This document shows, piece after piece, positions 16,649 to 24,894 of a stretch of DNA of 64,000 nt (position 1 is its first letter; each line of letters starts with the position of its first letter). The translations under genes were made by a program, and so were the position numbers. The stretch is from Kitasatospora sp. NBC_00374. GTDB taxonomy: Bacteria > Actinomycetota > Actinomycetes > Streptomycetales > Streptomycetaceae. The stretch is taken from the NCBI RefSeq assembly GCF_041434935.1, contig NZ_CP107964.1, positions 930,001-994,000 of the forward strand, read 5' to 3'. Under the pieces are notes generated by a model, which was not told the DNA's origin, did no database searches, and was given only the letters and a program-made list of their open reading frames with translations.

Positions 16649-17641
16649 CTACTCCAGGACGCCGAAGACCGGCCAGGCCCAGAGCGGCGGGGAGGGCACC
16701 GGCTCCTCCTCGACCAGCTCGGCCAGCTGCGGCACCACCTGCGTCGGGGTCGGCGCGGCCGCCCGGGACGGCGCCGACGTCGGCGACGGGGCCGCGTCAC
16801 GCAGGGCGGCGATGAACTCCAGGCAGCCGTCGAAGCGCTCCTCCGGTGCCTTGGCCAGCGCCCGGCCGAGGACCCCGTCGAGGGCGGGCGGCAGGTCGGG
16901 CCGGCGTTCGGTCAACCGCGGCGGTTCGTCGTGCAGGTGCGCCCAGAGCAGCGCCAGGTCGTCCTCCCGCTCGAACGGCGGGGCTCCGGTGAGCATCTCG
17001 AAGACCACGCAGCCGAAGCCGTACACGTCGCAGCGGCCGTCCACCGGCTTGCCGGAGATCTGCTCGGGGGCGACGTAGTCGAGGGTGCCGACGAACTGGC
17101 CGACGGTGGTCAGGCCGGTGAGCGAGAGCGACTTCTTGGTCAGGCCGAAGTCGGTCAGGTAGGCGTGCTCGGGGTGGTCGGGGTCGGTGCCCTCGGCGAC
17201 CAGGATGTTGCCCGGTTTGACGTCCCGGTGGACCAGGTCGTGCGCGTGCGCCGCGTCGAGCGCGGAGGCCACCTGGACGGCGATCCGGGCGGTCTGCGGG
17301 ATGGCGAGCGGGCCCTGCCGGTCGAGCATGATCCGCAGGTCCCGGCCCTGGACGTAGCGCATCGCGATGTAGAGCAGGCCGTCCGCCTCGCCCGCCTCGT
17401 AGACCGGGACGATGTGCGGGTGGTCGATGGCGGCGGCGACCTTCGACTCGTGGGCGAAGCGGGAACGGAAGACGTCGTTGCGGGCGAGTTCGGGGGCGAG
17501 CAGCTTGACCGCGACGGTGCGGCCGAGCCGCAGGTCCTCGGCCCGGTAGACGACGGCCATGCCGCCGCGGCCGATCAGTTCCTCCAGCCGGTAGCCGGCC
17601 AGCTGGTGGCCGGTCAGGTCGGTGCGGGCCGCGGTGGTCAC
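16649..17641 (-). CDS. Ser/Thr protein kinase (soluble, in FHA-ABC operon)
   Basis: 330 residues. Complete Hanks-type kinase: glycine loop GRGGMAVVY (24-32), VAVK Lys46, HRDVKPGN (Asp140), DFG (164-166), APEQ. After ~280 there is only a short Ala/Pro/Thr-rich tail and no transmembrane segment, so it is cytoplasmic. GTG 17641 overlaps the SH3-like gene stop as GTGA. It is the third gene of an operon whose first gene encodes an FHA-ABC exporter; by analogy with mycobacterial PknF and Rv1747, the exporter's FHA domains or linker are probable substrates. Confidence 0.92.
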   Translation of the reverse strand: MTTAARTDLTGHQLAGYRLEELIGRGGMAVVYRAEDLRLGRTVAVKLLAPELARNDVFRSRFAHESKVAAAIDHPHIVPVYEAGEADGLLYIAMRYVQGRDLRIMLDRQGPLAIPQTARIAVQVASALDAAHAHDLVHRDVKPGNILVAEGTDPDHPEHAYLTDFGLTKKSLSLTGLTTVGQFVGTLDYVAPEQISGKPVDGRCDVYGFGCVVFEMLTGAPPFEREDDLALLWAHLHDEPPRLTERRPDLPPALDGVLGRALAKAPEERFDGCLEFIAALRDAAPSPTSAPSRAAAPTPTQVVPQLAELVEEEPVPSPPLWAWPVFGVLE

Positions 17642-18153
17642 TGGCCGTCACCGGCCGCGGCGGACCGGTCCGGGTCGACGGTGGCGTAGGTCTGCAACTG
17701 GGCGCCGTCGGAGTAGTACCAGCGGCTGTGGTCGAGGTCGAGCACCCAGGCCTCGGTGCCGTCCAGTACGGCGCCCAGGCGCAGGCCGCGGCTGCGGGCC
17801 CGGTAGGTGGCCAGGTCGATCCGGCCGTCGGCGTACTGGTCGATCAGCCGCCGGTAGTCGGCCAGGGCGTGTTCCAGGGCGGCCAGCAGCGGACGCGGGT
17901 CCTCCGTGGTGCCGAGCGGCTGCCCGGTACCGGGCGGCCGGTGCGGCAGGGTGACCAGCAGGCGGCCGTCCACCCAGGCGGACCAGCCGTTGGCGCAGAC
18001 GATCCGGGCCCAGTTGCCCTCCGTGCCGACCAGTCGGACGGGCAGCAGCGGGTCGAGCCGGACGGTGGGCCGGGCCGGGTCGGGCTCGGCCCAGGTCTGC
18101 AGCCCGTCGGCAGGCGCGACATGGGTGGGGCTGAATTCGGTCGGGCTCCCCAT
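17638..18153 (-). CDS. Bacterial SH3-like domain protein
   Basis: 171 residues, no signal peptide or membrane segment. Residues ~15-70 look like an SH3b fold: LQTWAEPDPARPTVRLDP, VRLVGTEGNWARIVCANGWSAWVDG. The remainder is helical (ALEHALADYRRLIDQYADGRIDLATYRARS) followed by a beta-rich end (EAWVLDLDHSRWYYSDGAQLQTY). It lies 9 nt after the FHA-ABC gene and overlaps the kinase gene, so it is probably an adaptor between them. I do not recognise a characterised homologue. Confidence 0.72.
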   Translation of the reverse strand: MGSPTEFSPTHVAPADGLQTWAEPDPARPTVRLDPLLPVRLVGTEGNWARIVCANGWSAWVDGRLLVTLPHRPPGTGQPLGTTEDPRPLLAALEHALADYRRLIDQYADGRIDLATYRARSRGLRLGAVLDGTEAWVLDLDHSRWYYSDGAQLQTYATVDPDRSAAAGDGQ

Positions 18154-18162
18154 GGCCGCCGC

Positions 18163-20499
18163 CTACCGCCGCATCACGGCCGGTTCGTGCCGGCGCAGCA
18201 GCCGGGCGACGATGAAGCCGAAGAGCACGGACAGGGCGACCAGCGCGCCCATGTCGATCAGCCAGGTGGAGGCCTTGTGGGCGAACAGCGGGTCGTCGGT
18301 GAGGTCGCCCGGCACCACGGCGTGCAGGTCGATGGTGGAGGCCATGGCGGCGAGGGCCCAGCGGGAGGGCACCAGCCAGGACAGCTGGTTGAGGCCGGGG
18401 ATGCCGTCGAGCTGGAGCAGGGCGCCGCAGAAGACCACCTGGATGATGGCGACCAGGACCAGCAGCGGCATGGTCACCTCTTCCTTCTTGACCAGCGCGG
18501 AGATGAGCAGGCCGAGCATCATCGCGGTCAGCGAGAGCAGCGCGACGGCCAGGGCGATCTCCACCAGGGGTGACATCAGGACCCCGGAGCCGCCGTCGGG
18601 TCTGAGCTCGACACCGACCAGGGCGACCATGGTGAGCACCACGGCCTGCACCACCGTGATGGTGCCCAACACGATGATCTTCGAGCAGAGGTAGGCGGAT
18701 CTGGACAGGCCGACGGCTCTCTCCCGCTGGTAGATGGTGCGTTCCTTGACCAGCTCGCGCACCGCGTTGGCGGCGCCGGTGAGCACACCGCCGACGCAGA
18801 GGATGAGCAGGGCGTTCAGCGCGGTGTCCGGGGTGAGCTTGCTGCCGGCCAGGGCGCGGGCCATCGCGCCCATGACGAACGGCAGCGCGATCATCACGGC
18901 GAGGAAGGTCCGGTCGGCGGTGAGCGCGCTCGCGTAGCGGCGGACCAGGGTGCCGACCTGCCGGTGCCAGTGCTGCGGCGCGGGCGGCGGCGGGTGGACG
19001 GCGGGCGGGGCCTCGGCGGGGCGGCCCGGCTGCTCCATCGCGGAGGCGATGTAGCGGCGGTAGGGGTTGGAGGAGCGGTACTGGCCGGCCCAGTCGCGGT
19101 CGGTCTCGTTCTCGAACGCCTCGAAGGCCTCGGGCCACTGACCGAAACCGAAGTACTCCAGGCTCTCGCCGGGCGGTCCGTAGTAGGCGATCCGGCCGCC
19201 GGGGGCGAGCAGCAGCAACCGGTCGCACAGGTCGAGGCTGAGCACGCTGTGGGTGACCACGACCACGGTGCGGCCGTCGTCGGCGAGTCCGCGCAGCATC
19301 TGCATGACCGACCGGTCCATCCCGGGGTCGAGGCCGCTGGTGGGCTCGTCGAGGAAGAGCAGGGAGGGCTTGGTGAGCAGTTCCAGGGCGACGCTCACCC
19401 GCTTGCGCTGGCCGCCGGACAGGCTGGAGATCACCTGGTCGGCGCGCTTGTCGAGGCCGAGCTCGCCGATCACCTCCTCGACCCGGGCGGCCCGTTCGGC
19501 GGGCAGGGTGTCGCCGGGGAAGCGGAGTTCGGCGGCGTAGCGCAGGGCCTGACGGACCTGGAGCTGGGTGTGCAGGATGTCGTCCTGCGGAACGAGGCCG
19601 ATGCGCTGGCGCAGCTCTGCGTAGTCGCGGTACAGGTCGCGGCCGTCGTAGCGGACGGTGCCGCGGTCGGCGGGGCGCAGGCCGGTGAGGGCGTTCAGCA
19701 GGGTGGACTTTCCGGCGCCGCTGGGCCCGGCGACGGCGAGCAGGGTCTTCTGGCCGACCGGGAAGCTGATCCCGTCGATCAGGGTGCGGCCCTCACCGAC
19801 CGTGACGGTGAGCCCCTCCACGTCGAGGTCGATGTCACCGGTGTCGACGAACTCCTGGAGTTCGTCGCCGACCAGGCAGAACATCGAGTGGCCGACGCCG
19901 ATCAGGTCCTGCGGGCCGACCACGGCGCTCTGCACCGGCTGGCCGTTGAGGTAGGTGCCGTTGTGGCTGGCGAGGTCGACGATCTCGTAGCCGCCGTCGG
20001 GCCGGGCCCGCAGCTCGGCGTGGTGCCGGGAGACCGAGAGGTCGGCGACGGTGAGGTCGTTGTCGGGGGCACGGCCGATCCGGACCACCTTCTCCGGCAG
20101 CGGGTGCATCGCGGTCGGCGGCCGGTAGGAGCCGGTGAGGGAGGTCAGCGCGGAGGGCCGGCGCCGGGTGGTCGGCTCGGGTAGTGCGGTGAGGGTGCAG
20201 CGCGGGCCGTCGGCGGGACTGCCGAAGCGCAGGACGCTGCCGGGGCCGACGTCCAGGTGCTGGACGCGGTGGCCCTGGGTGTACGTGCCGTTCGTGGAGC
20301 CGATGTCGTCGAGCATCCAGTGGCCGTCCCCGGTGTGCAGGACGGCGTGGTGCCAGGAGACCCGTGGGTCGTCGAGGACGATCTCACCCGCCGGGTCCCG
20401 GCCGACGTGATACGTGCGGCCCGGGCTCATGACCCGCGAGTCGCCGTCGGTGTCCAGGACCAGCTGCGGCGCGGTGAGCGCGAACTGTCGCTCTGCCAT
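18163..20499 (-). CDS. FHA-ABC transporter (two FHA domains, ATPase and ABC-2 permease; Rv1747-like)
   Basis: 778 residues. FHA1 at ~1-100 (HVGRDP, VSWHHA, STNGTY) and FHA2 at ~125-205 (RIGRAPDND, SRHHAE, SHNGTY) are joined by a Thr/Arg-rich linker. An ABC ATPase follows: Walker A GPSGAGKST (258-266), signature LSGGQ (360-364), Walker B LLFLDEP, then VVVTHS. The last ~250 residues are an ABC-2 permease with ~6 helices. The order matches mycobacterial Rv1747, an exporter of cell-envelope glycolipid regulated by kinase PknF through pThr-FHA contacts. ATG 20499 lacks a Shine-Dalgarno and has TAGCAT 7 nt upstream. The mannosyltransferases 7 kb away could supply a related lipid (speculative). Confidence 0.9.
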   Translation of the reverse strand: MAERQFALTAPQLVLDTDGDSRVMSPGRTYHVGRDPAGEIVLDDPRVSWHHAVLHTGDGHWMLDDIGSTNGTYTQGHRVQHLDVGPGSVLRFGSPADGPRCTLTALPEPTTRRRPSALTSLTGSYRPPTAMHPLPEKVVRIGRAPDNDLTVADLSVSRHHAELRARPDGGYEIVDLASHNGTYLNGQPVQSAVVGPQDLIGVGHSMFCLVGDELQEFVDTGDIDLDVEGLTVTVGEGRTLIDGISFPVGQKTLLAVAGPSGAGKSTLLNALTGLRPADRGTVRYDGRDLYRDYAELRQRIGLVPQDDILHTQLQVRQALRYAAELRFPGDTLPAERAARVEEVIGELGLDKRADQVISSLSGGQRKRVSVALELLTKPSLLFLDEPTSGLDPGMDRSVMQMLRGLADDGRTVVVVTHSVLSLDLCDRLLLLAPGGRIAYYGPPGESLEYFGFGQWPEAFEAFENETDRDWAGQYRSSNPYRRYIASAMEQPGRPAEAPPAVHPPPPAPQHWHRQVGTLVRRYASALTADRTFLAVMIALPFVMGAMARALAGSKLTPDTALNALLILCVGGVLTGAANAVRELVKERTIYQRERAVGLSRSAYLCSKIIVLGTITVVQAVVLTMVALVGVELRPDGGSGVLMSPLVEIALAVALLSLTAMMLGLLISALVKKEEVTMPLLVLVAIIQVVFCGALLQLDGIPGLNQLSWLVPSRWALAAMASTIDLHAVVPGDLTDDPLFAHKASTWLIDMGALVALSVLFGFIVARLLRRHEPAVMRR

Positions 20500-20506
20500 A
20501 GTGCCG

Positions 20507-20512
20507 ATGCTA
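20507..20512 (-). promoter_or_regulatory. -10 box TAGCAT of the FHA-ABC operon (leaderless)
   Basis: TAGCAT on the minus strand ends 7 nt before the ATG at 20499; no Shine-Dalgarno is present. Confidence 0.5.
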
Positions 20513-20644
20513 GTCCCGGCCGGAGCGCCCCGCCCGAGGGGCGGGATGCGTCCGTCCGGGTGACATCGGGCTCCGCCTGGCGCAGGGTGGGTACCTGTGG
20601 GGGCAGGGCGAGGCGTGCGTTCGGCGCCGGATGGGAGTGGGCTG

Positions 20645-20923
20645 GTGAACACCTGGGCGACCTGGACGACACAGGGGATTCTGGCGGGGCACGGCGGGGT
20701 GCGGACGGTGGAAATCGGGGTGATCAAGGGCGATCTGACCGTGCACACGATGTGGATCGACGGCGAGGCCCGGCTGACGGTGCAGTACAGCGGGGCGCTG
20801 GACTGGTTCACGGTGGAGGGCAGCCCGGTGGCGGCGGCCGACGAGGCGTCCGCGCGCGAGGTGCACCAGCGTCTGGTCGAGGCCGTCAAGTCGGACGGGG
20901 AGGCGGTCGCACCGCAGGGCTGA
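20645..20923 (+). CDS. Small conserved-looking hypothetical protein
   Basis: 92 residues. GTG 20645 follows GGGAGTGGG. No signal peptide or helix-spanning segment; predicted beta-rich middle (VRTVEIGVIKGDLTVHTMW, LTVQYSGALDWFTVEG) followed by an acidic helix (DEASAREVHQRLVEAVKS). Base composition and codon bias are normal for coding sequence here. It is divergent from the FHA-ABC operon by 145 bp. No family recognised. Confidence 0.65.
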   Translation: MNTWATWTTQGILAGHGGVRTVEIGVIKGDLTVHTMWIDGEARLTVQYSGALDWFTVEGSPVAAADEASAREVHQRLVEAVKSDGEAVAPQG

Positions 20924-21083
20924 GCCGCCCCGGGCCGGCACTGTCCTTACGGTGGTGTCCGGCCGGCGATACCGGGGCGATACCGGCGCATCCGAAAATG
21001 GCGGCGGCTCCGCCGAACCCGGGTGCGACTTTTTCGCGCGTCGACGCGTATCACCTGGTGAGGGCGGTACGGGCGGGGATCGA

Positions 21084-21106
21084 CTGACTGACCGTCAGGC
21101 TATGAT
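21084..21106 (+). promoter_or_regulatory. Candidate dacB promoter with overlapping palindrome
   Basis: TATGAT (21101-21106) is a near-consensus -10. Just upstream, CTGAC (21084-21088) and GTCAG (21094-21098) form an inverted repeat with a 5-bp spacer where -35 contacts are expected, so a repressor could block this promoter. Confidence 0.5.
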
Positions 21107-21209
21107 CTGTCCGGCACACGCCAACGGGGGGCAGCTGTCGACCCGTGCCCGGACACCGGCACGGCGCAACGTGGTGTGCTCCCCGCCGTTCCCGGATCCT
21201 GGAGCACTC

Positions 21210-22847
21210 TTGCCGTCACACCTGAAGCGCCGTGCCGTGCCGTTCGCGGCGACCGCGCTCGCCGCCACCCTGCTGGTCGGATCCGCTGCCGCGGACAGTG
21301 CCCCGCCGGCCGACCCGACGCTCGTCGCCGATCTGGACGCGATCCTCGCGGACGCCAGGCTCGCGGGCGCGCAGGCCGGCGTGCAGGTGATCGACACCAC
21401 CACCGGTCAGGTGGTCTACCAGCACCAGGCCGACGCGCTGCTGACCCCGGCCTCCACGCTCAAGACGGTCACCTCGGCCGCGGCGCTGGACCTGCTCGGC
21501 GCCGACCACCGGTTCACCACCGAGGTGCGCACCACCGGAAGCCGCTACAACGGCACCCTGGTCGGCGACCTGGTGCTGCGCGGCGGCGGCGACCCGAGCC
21601 TGCTGCCCGCGGACCTGGAGGACCTGGCCGCGAAGGTGTCGGCCGCCGGCATCACCAACGTCACCGGCCGGGTGCTGGCCGACGGCACCCGCTACGACTC
21701 CACCCCGCTCGGCCCCGGCTGGGCCTGGGACGACGAGCCGTACTCGTACAGCCCGCAGATCTCCGGCCTGACGGTCGCCACCGACACCGAGTACACGATG
21801 GACACCGTCAAGGTGACCATCACGCCGGGTGCCACGGCCGGCGAGGCGGCCAAGGTCACCCTGTTCCCGGCCGACGCGCCGGTGAAGCTGATCGGCACGG
21901 TCACCACGGGCGCCGCGGGCAGCGGGTCCACCGCGGACGCCGAGCGCCGCCGCGGGGTCAACGAGCTGGCGCTGAGCGGCAGCATCGCGGTCGGTGCCGC
22001 GCCGGTGTCCACGCTGGCCACCGTGGAGAACCCGACCGACTACGCGGGCCGGGTGTTCGCCGGGGCGCTCGCCCGGCACGGCGTGCGGGTGACCCGGCCG
22101 GTCGCCGCCGCCACTGGCAGCGAGGCCTCCCAGCCGCTGGCCGCCCACGACTCGAAGCCGATCGGCGAGCTGATCGTCCCGATGCTCAAGATCAGCAACA
22201 ACGGCATCGCCGAGCACCTGACCAAGGAGCTCGGCAAGGTCAAGGGCGGACAGGGCAGCTGGTCCGCCGGAATCACCCAGGTCAAGGGCTTCCTCAAGGC
22301 CAACGGCCTGGAGAGCCCGGCCGGCCGCCAGGTCGACGGCTCCGGCCTGTCCCGGTACGACCTGATCACCCCGGCGAAGATGACCGGCCTGCTGAAGGTC
22401 GCCCAGGACAAGCCCTGGTTCAAGGCCTGGTACGACGCGATGCCGGTGGCCGGCAACCCCGAGCGGATGGTCGGCGGCACCCTGGCCAACCGGATGCGCG
22501 GCACCGCCGCCGCGAACAACGTGCACGCCAAGAGCGGCTCGATGAGCGGCGTCGACAACCTGTCCGGCTACGCCACCGCGCCCGACGGGCGCCGGCTCGC
22601 CTTCACCGTCATGCTCAGCAACTTCGCCGGCACCACCCCCCGCCCGGTGATCGACGCCATCGCCGTACGCCTCGCGGGTGGTCACCCCACCGCGCCCACC
22701 AGCGCCCCCAGCAGCGCCCCCGGCGTGAAGTCCTTCAGCGCGCCCGGGGCACGCTCCGCGGAAGCCCCCGCCGCCACCGAGGCCCCCGCCGACGCGATTC
22801 CCGGCGGAACCCGTTGGGAGGACTGCGAAGTCTTCGGTCGCTGCTGA
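21210..22847 (+). CDS. dacB: D-alanyl-D-alanine carboxypeptidase/endopeptidase (PBP4, peptidase S13)
   Basis: 545 residues. Penicillin-binding signature triad of class C low-mass PBPs: PASTLK (SxxK), SNN (SxN) and AKSGS (KTG box as KSG), with the S13-type insertion between the first two motifs. TTG 21210 is chosen because GGAG lies 6 nt upstream and the product then starts with a compact signal peptide (KRR, hydrophobic core, cleavage near AAADSAPP); an in-frame ATG at 21102 would add 36 unconserved residues. Exported enzyme trimming peptidoglycan stem peptides. The last ~65 residues are Ala/Pro/Ser-rich with two Cys at the end (DCEVFGRC). Confidence 0.93.
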   Translation: MPSHLKRRAVPFAATALAATLLVGSAAADSAPPADPTLVADLDAILADARLAGAQAGVQVIDTTTGQVVYQHQADALLTPASTLKTVTSAAALDLLGADHRFTTEVRTTGSRYNGTLVGDLVLRGGGDPSLLPADLEDLAAKVSAAGITNVTGRVLADGTRYDSTPLGPGWAWDDEPYSYSPQISGLTVATDTEYTMDTVKVTITPGATAGEAAKVTLFPADAPVKLIGTVTTGAAGSGSTADAERRRGVNELALSGSIAVGAAPVSTLATVENPTDYAGRVFAGALARHGVRVTRPVAAATGSEASQPLAAHDSKPIGELIVPMLKISNNGIAEHLTKELGKVKGGQGSWSAGITQVKGFLKANGLESPAGRQVDGSGLSRYDLITPAKMTGLLKVAQDKPWFKAWYDAMPVAGNPERMVGGTLANRMRGTAAANNVHAKSGSMSGVDNLSGYATAPDGRRLAFTVMLSNFAGTTPRPVIDAIAVRLAGGHPTAPTSAPSSAPGVKSFSAPGARSAEAPAATEAPADAIPGGTRWEDCEVFGRC

Positions 22848-22914
22848 TCCGGGAGGGTGCGCCGCCGACCATCCTCCGTCCGGCGCATCGGACGTCGACG
22901 CACCATCCCCGTGA

Positions 22915-22948
22915 CCGGGCCCTGCCGACAGTCGTTGGCAGGGCCCGG
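22915..22948. terminator. Terminator hairpin after dacB
   Basis: A 12-bp perfect stem (22915-22926 with 22937-22948) with a 10-nt loop lies 68 nt after the dacB stop and only 6 nt before the GGAGGA of the next gene. It may end dacB transcripts and also sit in the leader of the CHAP gene. Confidence 0.72.
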
Positions 22949-22964
22949 CCGTTTGGAGGAAGAA

Positions 22965-23585
22965 ATGCCCGGTGCACGAGCGATGATCGACAAGGCCAAG
23001 AGCTGGATCGGCTACCGGGAGGGACCCGGCAACACCAACCGCTTCTCGCAGGAGATGAACCGGCCCGCCGAGAGCTGGTGCGCGGACTTCGTCAGCGCCG
23101 TCGCCAAGCAGACCGGCAACGCCACCCGCTTTCCCAACACCGCTTCCTGCACGGTCGGGCGCGGCTGGTTCAAGCAGCGCAACCGGCTCTCGGTCTACCC
23201 CGCGATCGGCGCCCAGGTCTTCTTCGGCGCGCCCGGCAACCCGGACGGCCCGGGCGGGACGCACACCGGCATCTGCATCGCCTACACCGACGACACCATC
23301 ACCGTCGTGGCCGGCAACACCAACGCCAACGGCTCGGCCAACGGCGACGGCGTCTACCGCCGCAGCTACCAGCGCCACTCCGCCTACGTCGAGTCCTACG
23401 GCTACCCCGCCTACCCCGAGGGGCTGGTCTGCGCCGACCCCGCGTGGCGAGGGCGGGCGGGAGTGATCTACTTCGGCCACCGGGCCGACGAGTCCGACCT
23501 GCCCGGCTCGCCGCCGCACCGCCTCACCGAGGAGCTGCCCGCCCAGCGGGCCGACAGCGACCAGCCGTCCGAACAGGACAACTGA
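22965..23585 (+). CDS. CHAP-domain hydrolase without signal peptide
   Basis: 206 residues. CHAP (cysteine, histidine-dependent amidohydrolase/peptidase) domain over ~1-165: catalytic Cys in SWCADFVSAV, His in GGTHTGICIAY, followed by VVAGNTNANGS, the typical acidic/Asn region. ATG 22965 has GGAGGA directly upstream. There is no signal peptide or anchor, unlike most secreted streptomycete CHAP proteins, so it resembles phage endolysin-type enzymes or an effector exported by another route. It follows dacB by 117 nt but after a strong hairpin. The C-terminal ~35 residues are polar and unstructured. Confidence 0.85.
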   Translation: MPGARAMIDKAKSWIGYREGPGNTNRFSQEMNRPAESWCADFVSAVAKQTGNATRFPNTASCTVGRGWFKQRNRLSVYPAIGAQVFFGAPGNPDGPGGTHTGICIAYTDDTITVVAGNTNANGSANGDGVYRRSYQRHSAYVESYGYPAYPEGLVCADPAWRGRAGVIYFGHRADESDLPGSPPHRLTEELPAQRADSDQPSEQDN

Positions 23586-23599
23586 CCCGGTGACAGCAG

Positions 23600-23639
23600 G
23601 CCCCCGCCGGACGGCTCAGGCCGGGCCGGCCGGGGGCCC
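23600..23639. terminator. Bidirectional terminator between CHAP and EF-hand genes
   Basis: GGCCCCCG pairs with CGGGGGCC and the stem extends 4 bp past a single bulge; the loop is ~15 nt. It sits between the two convergent stop codons. Confidence 0.6.
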
Positions 23640-23649
23640 GAGCCGGCGG

Positions 23650-24177
23650 CTAGAACCCGCCGAACGCCCAGTTGCCGGGCGCCTGGGGATCGTCGCTCCG
23701 GTAGAACTCCTCCACGCCCTTGACGTACTCGGCCCGGGTGACGAACCCGTCGCCGTCCCGGTCGAGCAGCCGGAAGCCGTGCATGCTGTCGGCGTGGCTG
23801 ACGCCGAGCTTCCGGTCCATCCGGATCCACTCCTGGAGACTGATCCGGCCGTCCCGGTCGGTGTCGGTCACCTCGAAGGAGGCCGCGCCGAGCTCGACCG
23901 CCATGGCCATCACCGCGTTCAGGTCCGCCGCGCCGACGAACTCGTCCCGGCTGATCCGCTGGTCCCCGTCGGTGTCGAGCGCCTTCTGCAGGCGCCGCCA
24001 CAGCCGCCCGCCCTCCTCCCGCAGACGCACGCTCTGCGGAGTGCCCTCGGCCCCGGCGGCCTCCGTGATCCGCTCGACGAACTCCTCGATGTCGCTCTGC
24101 TCGATGAAACCGTTGCCGTCAAAGTCGAGCAGCTCGAAGTGCCGGCGGAGCTTCCGTTCCTGGGTGGGGTCGGGCAT
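23650..24177 (-). CDS. Calerythrin-like calcium-binding protein with four EF-hands
   Basis: 175 residues. Four canonical 12-residue EF loops start at Asp18 (DFDGNGFIEQSD), Asp68 (DTDGDQRISRDE), Asp105 (DTDRDGRISLQE) and Asp139 (DRDGDGFVTRAE); three end in Glu and the first ends in Asp, so all four could bind calcium, though the first is non-standard. Length and spacing fit calerythrin-type actinobacterial calcium buffers or sensors. ATG 24177 has GGAAGG upstream. Cytoplasmic. Convergent with the CHAP gene. Confidence 0.9.
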   Translation of the reverse strand: MPDPTQERKLRRHFELLDFDGNGFIEQSDIEEFVERITEAAGAEGTPQSVRLREEGGRLWRRLQKALDTDGDQRISRDEFVGAADLNAVMAMAVELGAASFEVTDTDRDGRISLQEWIRMDRKLGVSHADSMHGFRLLDRDGDGFVTRAEYVKGVEEFYRSDDPQAPGNWAFGGF

Positions 24178-24503
24178 CCTTCTGCCTTCCTGGAGGGCGA
24201 CTCCGCGGACGCGGGCTCGGCTGCTCGCGCCCGTGGCAGCGCGAAGGCACGGCGCGACCGAGCAGACGCCACCCGGAACGAGTGTCGGATTTCCAAGGTC
24301 TACCCGCGCGAGACCCCCTCGGTACGTATGCGCACCGGCTGTCACGCCAATGGCCGCGCGGCGCCGGCCGACCCCACGCACTCGGCCATCGGCGGTCACG
24401 CTCTCACCCGATGGCGCAGCGGTGTGGCGGACTGACGCCGTTTCGGCTGCACACAGGACGGGCGCCGACCGGGCCGCCCGGCCCCGGCGGTAGGGTGCGG
24501 CGG
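24178..24503. other. Divergent intergenic region
   Basis: 326 bp between the EF-hand gene and the next plus-strand gene. Apart from a -10-like TAGGGT near its right end I see no gene, repeat or structured RNA. Confidence 0.6.
24491..24496 (+). promoter_or_regulatory. -10 box TAGGGT (leaderless)
   Basis: TAGGGT ends 7 nt before the ATG at 24504; no ribosome-binding site is seen. Confidence 0.4.
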
Positions 24504-24860
24504 ATGAGCGACGAGTACGAGATGACCCTGTCGGTGCGGTTGCCGGGCCCGCTGTCCGACGGCGAACTGGCCGGGCTGCGTTGGCACCTGGGGATCGGAC
24601 CCCGGCCGGCCGGCCCCGGTGGCCCGGATCCGCTGCTGGCGGACTGCGGCACCCTCACCGAGGCACCCGACGGCTGGACACTGACGGCCCACCGGGAGGT
24701 TCACCCCGACGAGTTCGACGACCTGGGGATACTGCTGCGCCGGCTCGCCACCCGTACCGGCGTCCAAGGCCCGGTGGTGGTCGGCCAGTTGAGATTCCAC
24801 GAGAGCGAGGTCGCCGAACCCCTGGTGGTCCGGCGCGACACCGTGGAGTGGCCGGCCTGA
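24504..24860 (+). CDS. Hypothetical protein, 118 residues
   Basis: The sequence reads as a small alpha/beta protein with repeated beta-strand segments (MTLSVRLPGPL, WTLTAHREV, GPVVVGQLRF) and a helical LSDGELAGLRWHLG. No signal peptide, membrane segment or known motif. Coding bias is strong and the start at ATG 24504 is supported by a -10-like box with leaderless spacing. Convergent with the T-V-R-L repeat protein gene. Function unknown. Confidence 0.65.
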   Translation: MSDEYEMTLSVRLPGPLSDGELAGLRWHLGIGPRPAGPGGPDPLLADCGTLTEAPDGWTLTAHREVHPDEFDDLGILLRRLATRTGVQGPVVVGQLRFHESEVAEPLVVRRDTVEWPA

Positions 24861-24894
24861 CCGGTGCGCCCGGCCGGGCCGGCCGACCCTCGGG

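Noticed and set aside
20924..21209. Possible ydaO-type c-di-AMP riboswitch before dacB and the CHAP gene
   Set aside because: The conserved ydaO core is not visible, and the region holds an ordinary-looking promoter close to the gene.
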